Made by a program: the position numbers and the translations under genes
NCBI GenBank assembly: GCA_016197205.1
Contig: JACPWG010000023.1
Location: 1-64,000, forward strand
Direction: 5' to 3'
DNA from: Planctomycetota bacterium
Lineage (GTDB): Bacteria > Planctomycetota > MHYJ01 > WSZJ01 > JACPWG01
DNA length: 64,000 nt
The notes under the pieces: model-generated
Told to the model about the DNA's origin: nothing
Seen by the model: the letters and a program-made list of their open reading frames with translations, nothing else
The model's database searches: none
In this document: piece by piece, positions 33,440 to 41,705 of the stretch
How positions within the stretch are numbered: position 1 is the first letter of the stretch
How the letters are laid out: every line of letters begins with the position of its first letter

Positions 33440-36100
33440 ATGAGTCGCGCCGCCGAGTTCCTCCTCGACCACCGGCTCGCCTGCCTCGCGGGCGTGCTCC
33501 TCCTGACCGTGGTCTTCGCCTCCGCCGCGGCCCGCCTCCCCACCGATTTCGACATCGAGCGCATCCTCCCCGTCCATGACCCCGAACGCGCCGCGTTCGA
33601 GGCCTTCAAGCGGGACTTCGATACGTACGACCGGGACGCGCTCCTGGTCGTCGTCGAGAAGGACATCTTTCGACCGGAGACGCTCCGCGACCTGCAGCGG
33701 ATCACCGAGCGCATGGAGCGCGTCGAGGGAATCGAAGAGGTTGTCAGCCTCACGAATGTGGAAGACGTGACCGGGACCGAGGACAGCTTCCGCGTGGGGC
33801 CGCTGGTCAAGGAAGTCCCGCGAACGCCCGCCCAGTTGGCGCGGCTGCGCGCGCAGGCGCTCGGCAACCCGCTCCTCCGCGGCCGGCTCATCTCCGACGA
33901 CGGGCAGGTGACCGCGGTCATCTGTAGGATCGCGCGGCGGTACAACTACGGCGACAGCTCGGAGGAGGAGACGCGGAACCTGCCGGCGGGCCGGACCGCG
34001 GGCGCGGAGGACGGGCCGGCCGACGGCTCGACCGAGAGCCCCGAAGCGGGCGGTTCCCCGGAAGGGGGTGGCGCCGCGGGCGGGACGGACGCGGGCGGGA
34101 CGGAGACGGTCGCGGGGGGAGGCGGGGCGGCGGGCGCCGGGGGAACGGCGGGCGCGGCCGGCGGCCTCCCCGGTCGACGCATCCTGGACGCCGCGCGCGA
34201 ACGGGAGCGGATCGCGCGGACGCTCGAAGCGCTCGCGGTCGAGTTCGATCGGCCCGGCCGGGCGTTCTTCCTCGGCGGGGTCCCGGTGGTCCGCCGCGAC
34301 TACGTGAACTTGACGCAGCGCGACACGGCGACCTTCATGCCGCTCGTCCTCGGCCTCCTTCTGGGCGTCCTTCTGCTCGTCTTTCGTTCCCTTTCCGGCG
34401 TCCTGCTGCCGCTCCTCGTGATGATCCTTTCCGTGATCTGGACCTTCGGCTTCCTGGCTCTCTGCGGCGGCACGCTCAACCTGGTCTCCGCGATCATCCC
34501 GGTCCTTGTGGTCATCGCGGGCATCTCCGACGCGATCCACCTCATCCTCAACTACTATGAAGTGTACGGGGAAGTTTCCGATCGCCGCCGTGCGCTCGTT
34601 CGCACGATCGAGGAGAACGGCGTCGCGTGTTTCCTTACGAGCGCCACGACCGCGGTCGGCTTCTTCACGCTTGCGACCACCGACATGCCGCTGCTCGTCG
34701 ACTTCGGGATCTTCACCGGGACCGGGATCTTGTTCGCCTGGTTCATCTCCCTCGTGGTCATTCCCATCTGTCTCTCGTTTCTCGCCCCGCCCGCGGCCGA
34801 GCGGCGCGAGGAGATGGACACCGGCGCGCTCGCGTCGTTCCTGCAATGGGTGCCGCGCTTCGTCGACCGGCGGAAGGGGAGCGTGGCGCTCGTGGCGCTG
34901 GCCGTCCTCGCCGCGTTCGGTCTCGGGATCGGCCGGATCGAGATCGAGGCGAAGCTCCTCGACGACCTGCCCCTGGACCATCCGGTGCTCGCGACGAACC
35001 GGCTCATCGAAGACCGGCTGGGCGGGATTTTTTCGCTCGAGTACATCGTGGAGGGCCGGACGGAGGACGTCGTGAAGGAGCCGGAGTTCCTGCGCCAGGT
35101 GGCCGCGCTGCAGCGCTACCTGGACAGCTTTCCGGAGACGGGCAAGGTCCTTTCGGTTGTCGACTACATCAAGGACCTGCGCCACTCGTTCTACGGGGAG
35201 CGGGACGCGGAGCGCCGGATCCCCGACACGCGCGAGGAGACGGCGCAGCTCCTCTTCCTGTACGACATCTCGAAAAAGAAACCGCTCGAGGGCTTCGTGG
35301 ACCACGCGTATCGGCGCGCGCGCATTTCGGCGAAGATCCACGACGTGGGGACGCACGGCACGATGCGCGTCTTGCGCGCGGTGGACGACTGGATCCGCCG
35401 CTTCGCGCCCGACGAGATCCGCGTGCGCGTGACCGGGCTCGTGAGCCTGGCCCAGAAGGTCAACGAGTTCGTGGTGTGGAACATGACCACGAGCTTCCTG
35501 CTCGACTTCCTGATCATCGGGGCCACTTTCCTCGTGCTGACGCGCTCCTTCCGGCTGGCGCTCGTGGGGTTGATCCCGAACGTGGTCCCGCTCGCCGTCA
35601 CGCTCGGGGTCATGGGCTGGCTGGGCATCGCCCTGAAACCGACTTCGGCGATCATTTTCGGCATCACCTTCGGGATCGCCGTGGACGACACGGTGCACGC
35701 CCTCGCGCGGTATCGGCTCGAGTTCGCGAAGGACGGCGACCTGCTCAAGGCCGTGGAGCGGACCTTCCGGGGGGAGGGGAGGGCGACGATCTTTTTTTCG
35801 ATCATTCTGAGCCTTGGCTTTTCGATCCTGCTCTTCTCGCAATTCCGCGCGAACCAGTACTTCGGCTTCCTCTGCGGCGTGACCATCGTGGCGGGGCTGC
35901 TCGGGGAGCTCTTCCTGCTGCCCTGGAGCCTCCTGGTGTTGCGGCCCAGGTTGGCCTTCACGCCGCCGCCGCCCAAGGCCCAGGCCGCCCCGCCGCCGAA
36001 GCCGAAGCCGAAGCCGAAGCCCGGGGAGGGGGCGGGGGAAGGGGCGGGGGCGAACGGAGGGCGCACGCGCGCACGTCGCAACCCGGGTCGCGGGAAGTGA
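33440..36100 (+). CDS. RND/MMPL superfamily exporter
   Basis: An 886-residue inner-membrane transporter with the duplicated RND layout: TM1 (LACLAGVLLLTVVFASAA), large periplasmic domain 1 with a Gly/Ala-rich insertion (about residues 180-240), a five-helix bundle (about 290-460) containing VIAGISDAIHLILNYYEV, TM7, periplasmic domain 2, and a second bundle with the GIAVDDTVHAL motif, where Asp residues normally relay protons. The tail is Pro/Lys-rich. Relatives move lipids or hydrophobic compounds; pairing with the LolA-like protein at 30267 supports lipid export. It overlaps the P450 gene by GTGA, which suggests the two share a substrate. Confidence 0.92.
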   Translation: MSRAAEFLLDHRLACLAGVLLLTVVFASAAARLPTDFDIERILPVHDPERAAFEAFKRDFDTYDRDALLVVVEKDIFRPETLRDLQRITERMERVEGIEEVVSLTNVEDVTGTEDSFRVGPLVKEVPRTPAQLARLRAQALGNPLLRGRLISDDGQVTAVICRIARRYNYGDSSEEETRNLPAGRTAGAEDGPADGSTESPEAGGSPEGGGAAGGTDAGGTETVAGGGGAAGAGGTAGAAGGLPGRRILDAARERERIARTLEALAVEFDRPGRAFFLGGVPVVRRDYVNLTQRDTATFMPLVLGLLLGVLLLVFRSLSGVLLPLLVMILSVIWTFGFLALCGGTLNLVSAIIPVLVVIAGISDAIHLILNYYEVYGEVSDRRRALVRTIEENGVACFLTSATTAVGFFTLATTDMPLLVDFGIFTGTGILFAWFISLVVIPICLSFLAPPAAERREEMDTGALASFLQWVPRFVDRRKGSVALVALAVLAAFGLGIGRIEIEAKLLDDLPLDHPVLATNRLIEDRLGGIFSLEYIVEGRTEDVVKEPEFLRQVAALQRYLDSFPETGKVLSVVDYIKDLRHSFYGERDAERRIPDTREETAQLLFLYDISKKKPLEGFVDHAYRRARISAKIHDVGTHGTMRVLRAVDDWIRRFAPDEIRVRVTGLVSLAQKVNEFVVWNMTTSFLLDFLIIGATFLVLTRSFRLALVGLIPNVVPLAVTLGVMGWLGIALKPTSAIIFGITFGIAVDDTVHALARYRLEFAKDGDLLKAVERTFRGEGRATIFFSIILSLGFSILLFSQFRANQYFGFLCGVTIVAGLLGELFLLPWSLLVLRPRLAFTPPPPKAQAAPPPKPKPKPKPGEGAGEGAGANGGRTRARRNPGRGK

Positions 36101-37374
36101 CGTCCACGCCGCGCCCGGCCGTCCCGACCGGCATCGATCTCCTGGATCCGGAGCTCTTCCCTCGCGGCGAGGCGCACGCCGTCTTCGCCCGCCTGCGTCG
36201 CGAGGCGCCGGTGGCCTGGCACCCGGTGGCCGGTCGCGGCGGCTTCTGGGCGGTCACCCGCTACCGTGACGTCGTGCGCGTCGTGACCGACCCGGCCGCG
36301 TTCCCCTCCGCGCGCGGCACCGCGTTCGTCTCGCGGCTCGATGGGCCCCCCGATGCGGACGCGGCCGACGCCTGGCGTCCCCCCTTTCTCTCGCTCAACA
36401 TGAGCGACCCCCCGGTGCACGGAAAGCTGCGGCGCCTCCTCTCGGGGGAGTTCGCCGCGACGACGCTCGGCCGGCTGGCGCCCCGCATCCGCGCCCTTGC
36501 GCGCCCGCTCGTCGAGCGCGCGGTCGAGGACGGCCGGTGCGACTTCGTGGAGCAGGTCGCCGCGCCGTTGCCGGTGCGGGTGCTCTGCGAAAGGCTCGGG
36601 TTTTCGCCTGACCTCGTGCCGAGACTGTTGCGGCTCTCCCACCGGCTCTCCCGACCGGAGGACCCGGACTTCCGCGACCCGGGGCTGACGCCGGAAGAGT
36701 CCTGGCGCGACGCCGAGCGCGAGCTGATGGAGCTTGTTCGGCGCCTCGTCGCGGCCCGCCGGCGCGCCCGCCGCCCGGACCTGGTGAGCCTCCTGCTCGA
36801 CGCGCGGTTCGACGGCGCGCCGCTTCCGGAACGGGACCTCCTCTTCTACGTCCGACTCCTGCTGGAAACGGGGCACGAGACGATTGCGAACGCCCTGGCC
36901 GGCGCGGCGCTCGCCTTCGCGCGCCACCCGGAGGAGCGCGAGCGGCTCTGGCGCGAGCCGGGCCTTCGACCCCGCGCCGTGGAGGAGGTCCTCCGCTTCG
37001 CGTCTCCGGTCGTCCGGTTCGGGCGGTTCGTCGCCGCGGACGTCGAGCTGGGCGGAGTGCCGGTGAGGGCGGGGGAGCGGGTCGTGCTTTTCTTTCCCTC
37101 CGCGAACCGCGACGAGGCGGCCTTCCCGTGGCCGGAGCGGTTCGACGTGGCGCGCGCGCCGAACGACCACGTGGCCTTCGGCGCGGGGCCGCACACGTGC
37201 CTGGGCGCGCACCTGGTCCGACTGGAGCTGTCGATCGTGCTCGAGGAGCTGGCACGCGCCGGGGTGGTCGTGGAGTTGGCGGGGGAGCCGGAGGCCTTCC
37301 GGTCGGGCCTGAACGCGGGCTTGAAGCGGCTGCCGGTGTGTCTGCGGCGAGCCGCATGCGGGAGCACTCGATAG
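36097..37374 (+). CDS. Cytochrome P450
   Basis: A 425-residue soluble bacterial P450. The I-helix reads LLETGHETIAN (acid/Thr-like pair present as E-T), the K-helix EEVLRFASP supplies E-x-x-R, and the heme loop FGAGPHTCLG has the thiolate Cys368. Length is normal. GTG start overlaps the exporter stop, so it is translationally coupled to the RND gene. It would hydroxylate a small hydrophobic molecule with electrons from a ferredoxin system that is not encoded nearby. The exporter context suggests a lipid or secondary metabolite. Confidence 0.93.
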   Translation: MTSTPRPAVPTGIDLLDPELFPRGEAHAVFARLRREAPVAWHPVAGRGGFWAVTRYRDVVRVVTDPAAFPSARGTAFVSRLDGPPDADAADAWRPPFLSLNMSDPPVHGKLRRLLSGEFAATTLGRLAPRIRALARPLVERAVEDGRCDFVEQVAAPLPVRVLCERLGFSPDLVPRLLRLSHRLSRPEDPDFRDPGLTPEESWRDAERELMELVRRLVAARRRARRPDLVSLLLDARFDGAPLPERDLLFYVRLLLETGHETIANALAGAALAFARHPEERERLWREPGLRPRAVEEVLRFASPVVRFGRFVAADVELGGVPVRAGERVVLFFPSANRDEAAFPWPERFDVARAPNDHVAFGAGPHTCLGAHLVRLELSIVLEELARAGVVVELAGEPEAFRSGLNAGLKRLPVCLRRAACGSTR

Positions 37375-37494
37375 CCCGGCGCTCGAGTGCGGCCACCGTC
37401 CGGTTCTGCCGACGCCGCCGTTCGTAGTTCCGCCTTCAGGCGGCTCGTCTAGCGGCACATCGTTGCATGGCGGCGTGCTCGGCCGTGGTGTGCG

Positions 37495-38721
37495 TCATTG
37501 CTTCGCTTCCGGATCTCCGGGCGCGCCGGCCGGCGCCGCGAGCAGGGCGTCGATGGCGGCGCAGGCTGCCTGGTAGCGGGTTTCCCAGTCGCCGGTCAGC
37601 GATACGTACGGCCAGTTGCGCGCCGTCAGTTCCTCGATGCACCGCTTGTGAAACGCCGCCCTCTCCTCGGGCCGGTCGCGCGAAGCGTCGCCGACCCAGG
37701 GCACGTCCGTGCCGGTCACGAGGAAGAGGTCGTAGCGGCGGCGCGCCGCCTGGTCGCGCACCCAGCGCGGGCTCGCGCCGAAGAGCCGTTCGCTCCAGAG
37801 CTGCGCGGAGAGCAGGCTGGTGTCGCAGAGGAGCAGGCGGTTCGCCTGCCGCGCGAGCGCGTCCTCCGCGGCCGCCTGGCCGTGCGCGAGGACGCGGATG
37901 TCGGCGGGCTCGCAGTCGCGCTGGAGCGCGTCGAGATAGGTCCGCGCGAATTCCGGCACGGCGACCGTGCGGTACAGCTCCGCGAGATCGCGGGCGAGCG
38001 TCGTCTTCCCGGTCGAGTCCGGGCCCAGCAGGCAGACCTTGCGGACGAAGTGGGGGCGGACGCAGGACGGCAGGAAGCTCCACGAGCCCATCGGGTCCTT
38101 GCGGATGCGCGTCGCGGAGATCGGGACGACGCGGCGATCGGGATCGACGGGGAGGTAGCGTGCGCCGAGGAGGCCGGCGAAGTTGGCGACCTCCGGGTCG
38201 GAGGCGAAGATCCAGTCGGGGCCGGAGGGGACGTGCCGGCGGACGATCTCGAGCCAGGCCTTCCAGTAGGCCGGGTCGGTGCGCGGCTGGGCGGGCGGCG
38301 GATCGGTGACGCCGCGGACCTCCACGCCCGGGAAGAGCTCGGACACCCAGCCTACGCGGAGGATGCCGGGGATCGGGTCGTCGGGCGTGGAATAGACGAG
38401 CACCGTGAGCCGTTCGGCGTACTTGCGCGCAAAGTCGAGCAGAAAGCGGTGCCCGGCATGAGGGGGCATGAAGCGGCCGAGGACGAGGCCGGAGCCGCGG
38501 GGCGGGGCATCCGGCCCGAAGTCGGGCGGGCCGGGCGGCGCGGCCTTTTTCCGGGGCGGGCTCGGTGCCGGCGCGGCGGGCTCGTCGGCGGGATACTCGT
38601 ACCCGCCCCCGCCGCCGTACCAGGACGCGGGCGGCTCGTACTCGAGGCCTTCTTCGTAAGGGAATCGGTCGTCGAGGGGATTCACGCGCCTCTCCGCGGA
38701 GGGAGGAGCCTCGCCGTCCAT
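37495..38721 (-). CDS. NadR-like NMN adenylyltransferase / ribosylnicotinamide kinase
   Basis: A 408-residue cytoplasmic protein. A Pro/Gly/Tyr-rich extension (residues 1-75) precedes the adenylyltransferase domain with GRFMPPHAGH (H88, H91, the HxGH motif) and ISATRIRKDP. The C-terminal kinase domain (from about 225) has Walker A LGPDSTGKTT and acts on nicotinamide riboside. Together they make NAD from salvaged riboside and NMN. No N-terminal HTH repressor domain is present, unlike enterobacterial NadR. Its promoter may be shared with, or lie after, the tRNA terminator just upstream. Confidence 0.88.
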   Translation of the reverse strand: MDGEAPPSAERRVNPLDDRFPYEEGLEYEPPASWYGGGGGYEYPADEPAAPAPSPPRKKAAPPGPPDFGPDAPPRGSGLVLGRFMPPHAGHRFLLDFARKYAERLTVLVYSTPDDPIPGILRVGWVSELFPGVEVRGVTDPPPAQPRTDPAYWKAWLEIVRRHVPSGPDWIFASDPEVANFAGLLGARYLPVDPDRRVVPISATRIRKDPMGSWSFLPSCVRPHFVRKVCLLGPDSTGKTTLARDLAELYRTVAVPEFARTYLDALQRDCEPADIRVLAHGQAAAEDALARQANRLLLCDTSLLSAQLWSERLFGASPRWVRDQAARRRYDLFLVTGTDVPWVGDASRDRPEERAAFHKRCIEELTARNWPYVSLTGDWETRYQAACAAIDALLAAPAGAPGDPEAKQ

Positions 38722-38733
38722 TCGCGAGGGGGG

Positions 38734-38767
38734 AAAAAAAGAACCCCGCGCCCATGGACGCAGGGTT
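38734..38767 (-). terminator. Rho-independent terminator after tRNA-Arg
   Basis: On the minus strand AACCCTGCG (38767-38759) pairs with CGCGGGGTT (38750-38742) with one G-T pair, followed by a run of seven T (38740-38734). It follows the tRNA by 10 bp. Confidence 0.8.
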
Positions 38768-38777
38768 CCTTGTCGGC

Positions 38778-38853
38778 TGGTACCCCCATGAGGACTTGAA
38801 CCTCAACATCAGGCTCCGGAGGCCTGCGCTCTATCCAATTGAGCTATGGGGGC
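38778..38853 (-). tRNA. tRNA-Arg (anticodon CCG)
   Basis: A 76-nt cloverleaf with encoded CCA. Acceptor GCCCCCA pairs with TGGGGGT (first pair G-T); D-stem GCTC/GAGC with loop AATTGGATA; anticodon stem CAGGC/GCCTG with loop CTCCGGA giving anticodon CCG; T-stem TGAGG/CCTCA with loop TTCAAGT. Reads CGG codons, common in this GC-rich genome. Confidence 0.95.
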
Positions 38854-38884
38854 GTGAGGTCGGGAAGTGCCCGAAGCGCCGGGG

Positions 38885-38913
38885 ATTCTAGTCGGGTCCT
38901 TGACGATCGTCAA
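38885..38913 (-). promoter_or_regulatory. tRNA-Arg promoter
   Basis: On the minus strand TTGACG (38913-38908), 17 bp, TAGAAT (38890-38885), about 31 bp before the tRNA 5' end. With the terminator it defines a single-gene tRNA unit. Confidence 0.75.
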
Positions 38914-38926
38914 GCCTTTTTCCGGA

Positions 38927-39367
38927 ACTAGTGGGCCTTCAATATCGATCCTGGGGGTGCACGACATGGGGACGATGGAAGCGGAACGGGTCCGCGACGG
39001 ACACACGGAACCGCGACCGTGAGGGAGCGGTCTCCGCGCGTTCTTCCAGAGCCGCGGATTCGACCTCGCTGCCCGGTGGGTTCGCAGGGCGCTCCCCTGC
39101 GGGTCGGCGGCGTCGAACCGGAGGTCATGGCAGAACGCCCCCAGACCGCTCCCTCACGGTCGCGGTTCGGTTTCCACGCGGGACGCGCCTGCGACGGAAA
39201 CGAAGGACCTACCGGAAAGAAATCGAAGGCCCACGAGTGGCCCGTTGACGAACTTCGGACACAGTCGTCAACTCTGCCACGGCGGGTCGTAACCCATGCG
39301 GCCGTTCGCGCGGGCCGGAGGCCCGCGCCCCCAGGCATCGTGACTGGACTTCGTCAACGGGCCACTA
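38927..39367. repeat. Composite CTAG-ended repeat between tRNA-Arg and the ECF sigma gene
   Basis: The stretch begins ACTAGTGGGCC and ends GGCCACTAG. It is two parts: 38927-39238 with 14-bp imperfect ends (ACTAGTGGGCCTTC / GAAGGCCCACGAGT) holding the element at 39009-39167, and 39236-39366 with perfect 17-bp ends AGTGGCCCGTTGACGAA / TTCGTCAACGGGCCACT. The right end supplies the TAG stop of the sigma factor. No transposase is present, so it is MITE-like. Confidence 0.7.
39009..39167. repeat. GTGAGGGAGCGGT element with 25-bp perfect inverted ends (copy 1)
   Basis: A 25-bp end (39009-39033; core ACCGTGAGGGAGCGGTCT) is repeated as a perfect inverse at 39143-39167. The interior (GCGTTCTTCCAGAGCCGCGG, GGTCATGGCAGAACGCCCCC) matches 45350-45510. 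This CGACCGTGAGGGAGCGGT family is familiar to me from planctomycete genomes. Confidence 0.8.
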
Positions 39368-39862
39368 GCCGCCCGACGCGAGCCGCGGACCCAGCAGCTC
39401 CTCCAGCTTTCGACGAGCCGCGAAGAGGCGCCAGCGGATCGTGGCCACCGGGACCGACTGGATCCGCGCGATCTCCTCGTGACTCAACCCCTCGAACACG
39501 CGCAGCACGATGACGGACCGCTGCTCGGGCGGGAGCTGGTCCAGCGCGTGCCGGACGTCCGCCTCGAGGTCGGGGTCGCCGGCCGTCGGCTCGACGCTTT
39601 GCGGAGGCGGCTGGGCCTTCAGCTTGTCGAGCAGGCGGGTGTCCCTGGCGCGGCGGCGGAGGTGATCGACGGAGACGTGCGTCGCGATCTGGTAGACCCA
39701 GGCGTCGAGGTCGGTCCCGGGGCGGAAGCGAGGCAGGCTGCGAAAGACCTGGAGAAAGGTCTCCTGGCACAGGTCGTCCGTTTCGGCGTGGTTTCCAGTG
39801 AGTCGATAGATGACGGCATAGACGCGCCGCTGGTAGCGCTGCACCAGCTCGTCGAGCGTCAC
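39365..39862 (-). CDS. ECF-family RNA polymerase sigma factor
   Basis: A 165-residue sigma-70 family protein with region 2 (LVQRYQRRVYAVIYRLTGNH, ETDDLCQETFLQVFRSLPRF, LDAWVYQIATHVSVDHLRRRAR) and region 4 (LPPEQRSVIVLRVFEGLSHEEIARIQSVPVATIRWRLFAARRKL, seen as its helix pieces). The ATG overlaps the pdxT stop as ATGA, so it is co-translated with a vitamin B6 gene. No anti-sigma factor is adjacent; instead a CTAG-ended repeat meets its stop codon, so anything formerly downstream is cut off. Regulon unknown. Confidence 0.92.
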   Translation of the reverse strand: MTLDELVQRYQRRVYAVIYRLTGNHAETDDLCQETFLQVFRSLPRFRPGTDLDAWVYQIATHVSVDHLRRRARDTRLLDKLKAQPPPQSVEPTAGDPDLEADVRHALDQLPPEQRSVIVLRVFEGLSHEEIARIQSVPVATIRWRLFAARRKLEELLGPRLASGG

Positions 39863-40464
39863 GGCCGCCGGGCTTCCGCGGCCGCCCCCTTGCGGGCCGT
39901 CAGTTCGACGAAGGCCCTGTGCACACGCCGGTCCGCGGCCAGCTCCGGATGAAAGGTGCCGGCCAGGACTCGTCCCTGTCGGACGAGAATCGGCTCGCCT
40001 TCCAGGGCGAGGAGCGTCTCGACGTCCGTGCCCACGCGCCGGATGCGGGGGGCGCGGATGAAGACCACCGGCAACGGCTCAGGACCGAACCGTCCGCCGG
40101 GGACGGCCCCCTCGAAACTCTCGACCTGCCGTCCGTAAGCGTTTCGCTCCACGGCGATGTCGAGGAGGCCCCAGGAGGACTGCGCCGGAGCCGCGACCTC
40201 GCGCGCGAGCAGGATCGCGCCCGCGCAGGTCCCGAAGACCGCGCCCCCGCGGCCGAGGAGGTCGCGAACCGCTTGCTCGATGCCGCTCCCGGCCAGCAGC
40301 CGGAGCAGGGTCGTGCTCTCGCCGCCGGGAATGACGAGTCCGTCCACGCGAGCCACTTCGGCGGCCGTTCGGCACTCGACCCCACGCGCCCCGGCCGCCT
40401 CCAGGGCGGTCGCATGCGCCGCGAAGTCTCCCTGCAAGGCCAACACGCCGATCGTGGGGGTCAT
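39859..40464 (-). CDS. pdxT: PdxT, glutaminase subunit of pyridoxal 5'-phosphate synthase
   Basis: A 201-residue class I glutamine amidotransferase that supplies ammonia to PdxS. Hallmarks: IGVLALQGDFAAHATALEAAG, IPGGESTTL, the nucleophile Cys in FGTCAGAILLA, FIRAPRIR, and the His-Glu in AGTFHPELAADRRVHRAF. Length normal. It lies 150 bp after pdxS on the same strand, separated by an AT-rich tract, and overlaps the sigma factor. Confidence 0.96.
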   Translation of the reverse strand: MTPTIGVLALQGDFAAHATALEAAGARGVECRTAAEVARVDGLVIPGGESTTLLRLLAGSGIEQAVRDLLGRGGAVFGTCAGAILLAREVAAPAQSSWGLLDIAVERNAYGRQVESFEGAVPGGRFGPEPLPVVFIRAPRIRRVGTDVETLLALEGEPILVRQGRVLAGTFHPELAADRRVHRAFVELTARKGAAAEARRP

Positions 40465-40614
40465 GGGCGCCCTCCGGGGGATTTGAGATTTGAGAACTGA
40501 GATTTCTTGCGACAGGCTTCGCGCGGGGTGGACACCGACCCCGGAGTTTGTCTACCTTGGGCGAAAGCGACAAAGACGCACAGCACACCGGCATCATGGC
40601 CGCCGCGCGCCCCT

Positions 40615-41502
40615 TCACCAGCCGCGGGTCTGAAGGAGGGTCTCCTCCTTTTTGCGGTCGATCTCCATGCCGACCATGGGCTCGCCCAGGTCCGCTGAGA
40701 CTTCGACGAGGACCTTCGCGTCGCGGAAGTGGGTCGTGGCGCGGACGACTGCCGCGGCGCGCCGGGCCGGGTCGGCCGACTTGTAGATGCCGGAGCCGAC
40801 GAACACCCCCTCGGCGCCGAGCTGCATCATGAGCGAGGCATCGGCCGGCGTCGCGATTCCGCCCGCCGCGAAGTTGGGCACCGGAAGCTTGCCGTTCTCG
40901 GCGACCCAGCGAACCAGCTCGTACGGCGCGCCGAGGCTTTTCGCCTCGGTCATCAGCTCTTCGGCCCGGAGCGTGGTCAGCCTGCGGATCGAGCTGGTGA
41001 GGAGGCGCATGTGGCGCACGGCCTCCACCACGTTCCCCGTCCCTGCTTCGCCCTTCGTCCGGATCATCGCCGCCCCTTCGCCGATCCGGCGCAGGGCCTC
41101 GCCGAGGTCGCGCGCGCCGCAGACGAACGGGACCTTGAAGGCGAACTTGTCCACGTGGAACTGCTCGTCCGCGGGGGTGAGGACCTCGCTCTCGTCGATG
41201 AAGTCCACGCCCATCGTCTCGAGCATCTGGGCCTCGGCGAAATGACCGATGCGGACCTTCGCCATGACCGGGATGGAGACGGCCTCCTGGATCTCGCGGA
41301 TCTTCGACACGCCCGCCATGCGGGCGACGCCGCCGTGGGCGCGGATGTCGGCCGGGACCCGTTCGAGCGCCATGACCGCGGTCGCGCCCGCCTCTTCGGC
41401 GATCCGCGCCTGCTCCGCGGAGACCACGTCCATGATGACCCCGCCCTTCAACATCTCCGCCAGCCCGGTCTTCAACCGCAGGGTGCCCGTTTTCGGTTCC
41501 AT
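40615..41502 (-). CDS. pdxS: PdxS, pyridoxal 5'-phosphate synthase lyase subunit
   Basis: A 295-residue TIM barrel making PLP from ribose 5-phosphate, glyceraldehyde 3-phosphate and ammonia. The family signature is complete: [56 protein letters not shown] with the catalytic Lys, and [23 protein letters not shown] 41502 follows AAGGAGTTCTCTC. It lies 203 bp downstream of the pdxR-like gene, with AATCAGC repeats in between. Confidence 0.97.
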   Translation of the reverse strand: MEPKTGTLRLKTGLAEMLKGGVIMDVVSAEQARIAEEAGATAVMALERVPADIRAHGGVARMAGVSKIREIQEAVSIPVMAKVRIGHFAEAQMLETMGVDFIDESEVLTPADEQFHVDKFAFKVPFVCGARDLGEALRRIGEGAAMIRTKGEAGTGNVVEAVRHMRLLTSSIRRLTTLRAEELMTEAKSLGAPYELVRWVAENGKLPVPNFAAGGIATPADASLMMQLGAEGVFVGSGIYKSADPARRAAAVVRATTHFRDAKVLVEVSADLGEPMVGMEIDRKKEETLLQTRGW

Positions 41503-41524
41503 GAGAGAACTCCTTGTGTTCCTA

Positions 41525-41700
41525 GGGATTGCTGATTTCTGATTGCTGATTGACGACCGGCGATTCGTTACGGCGGGTGGAGAAATGACGGGCCGCCCGC
41601 GAGCGGTTCCCACACTCCATTGCGCCCCGCGTTCACGTTCCCCGTCAATCAGCAATCAGCAATCAGCAATCAGCAATCGGCAATCGGCAATCGGCAATCC
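41525..41700. repeat. AATCAGC/AATCGGC heptanucleotide tandem array
   Basis: From 41647 there are four AATCAGC and three AATCGGC units in perfect 7-bp register, ending AATCC at 41700. The inverse motif GCTGATT/TCTGATTGCTGATTGAC occurs at 41529-41553, so the gap can fold into a long stem-loop between pdxR and pdxS. Confidence 0.75.
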
Positions 41701-41705
41701 ACCTT

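Noticed and set aside
32288..35842. 1184-codon minus-strand open frame antisense to the RND exporter
   Set aside because: The plus strand has clear RND motifs; the minus frame begins inside a repeat and has no fold signature.
41647..41700. Possible CRISPR array
   Set aside because: Units are 7 bp with no spacers and no cas genes nearby; it is a tandem heptamer.
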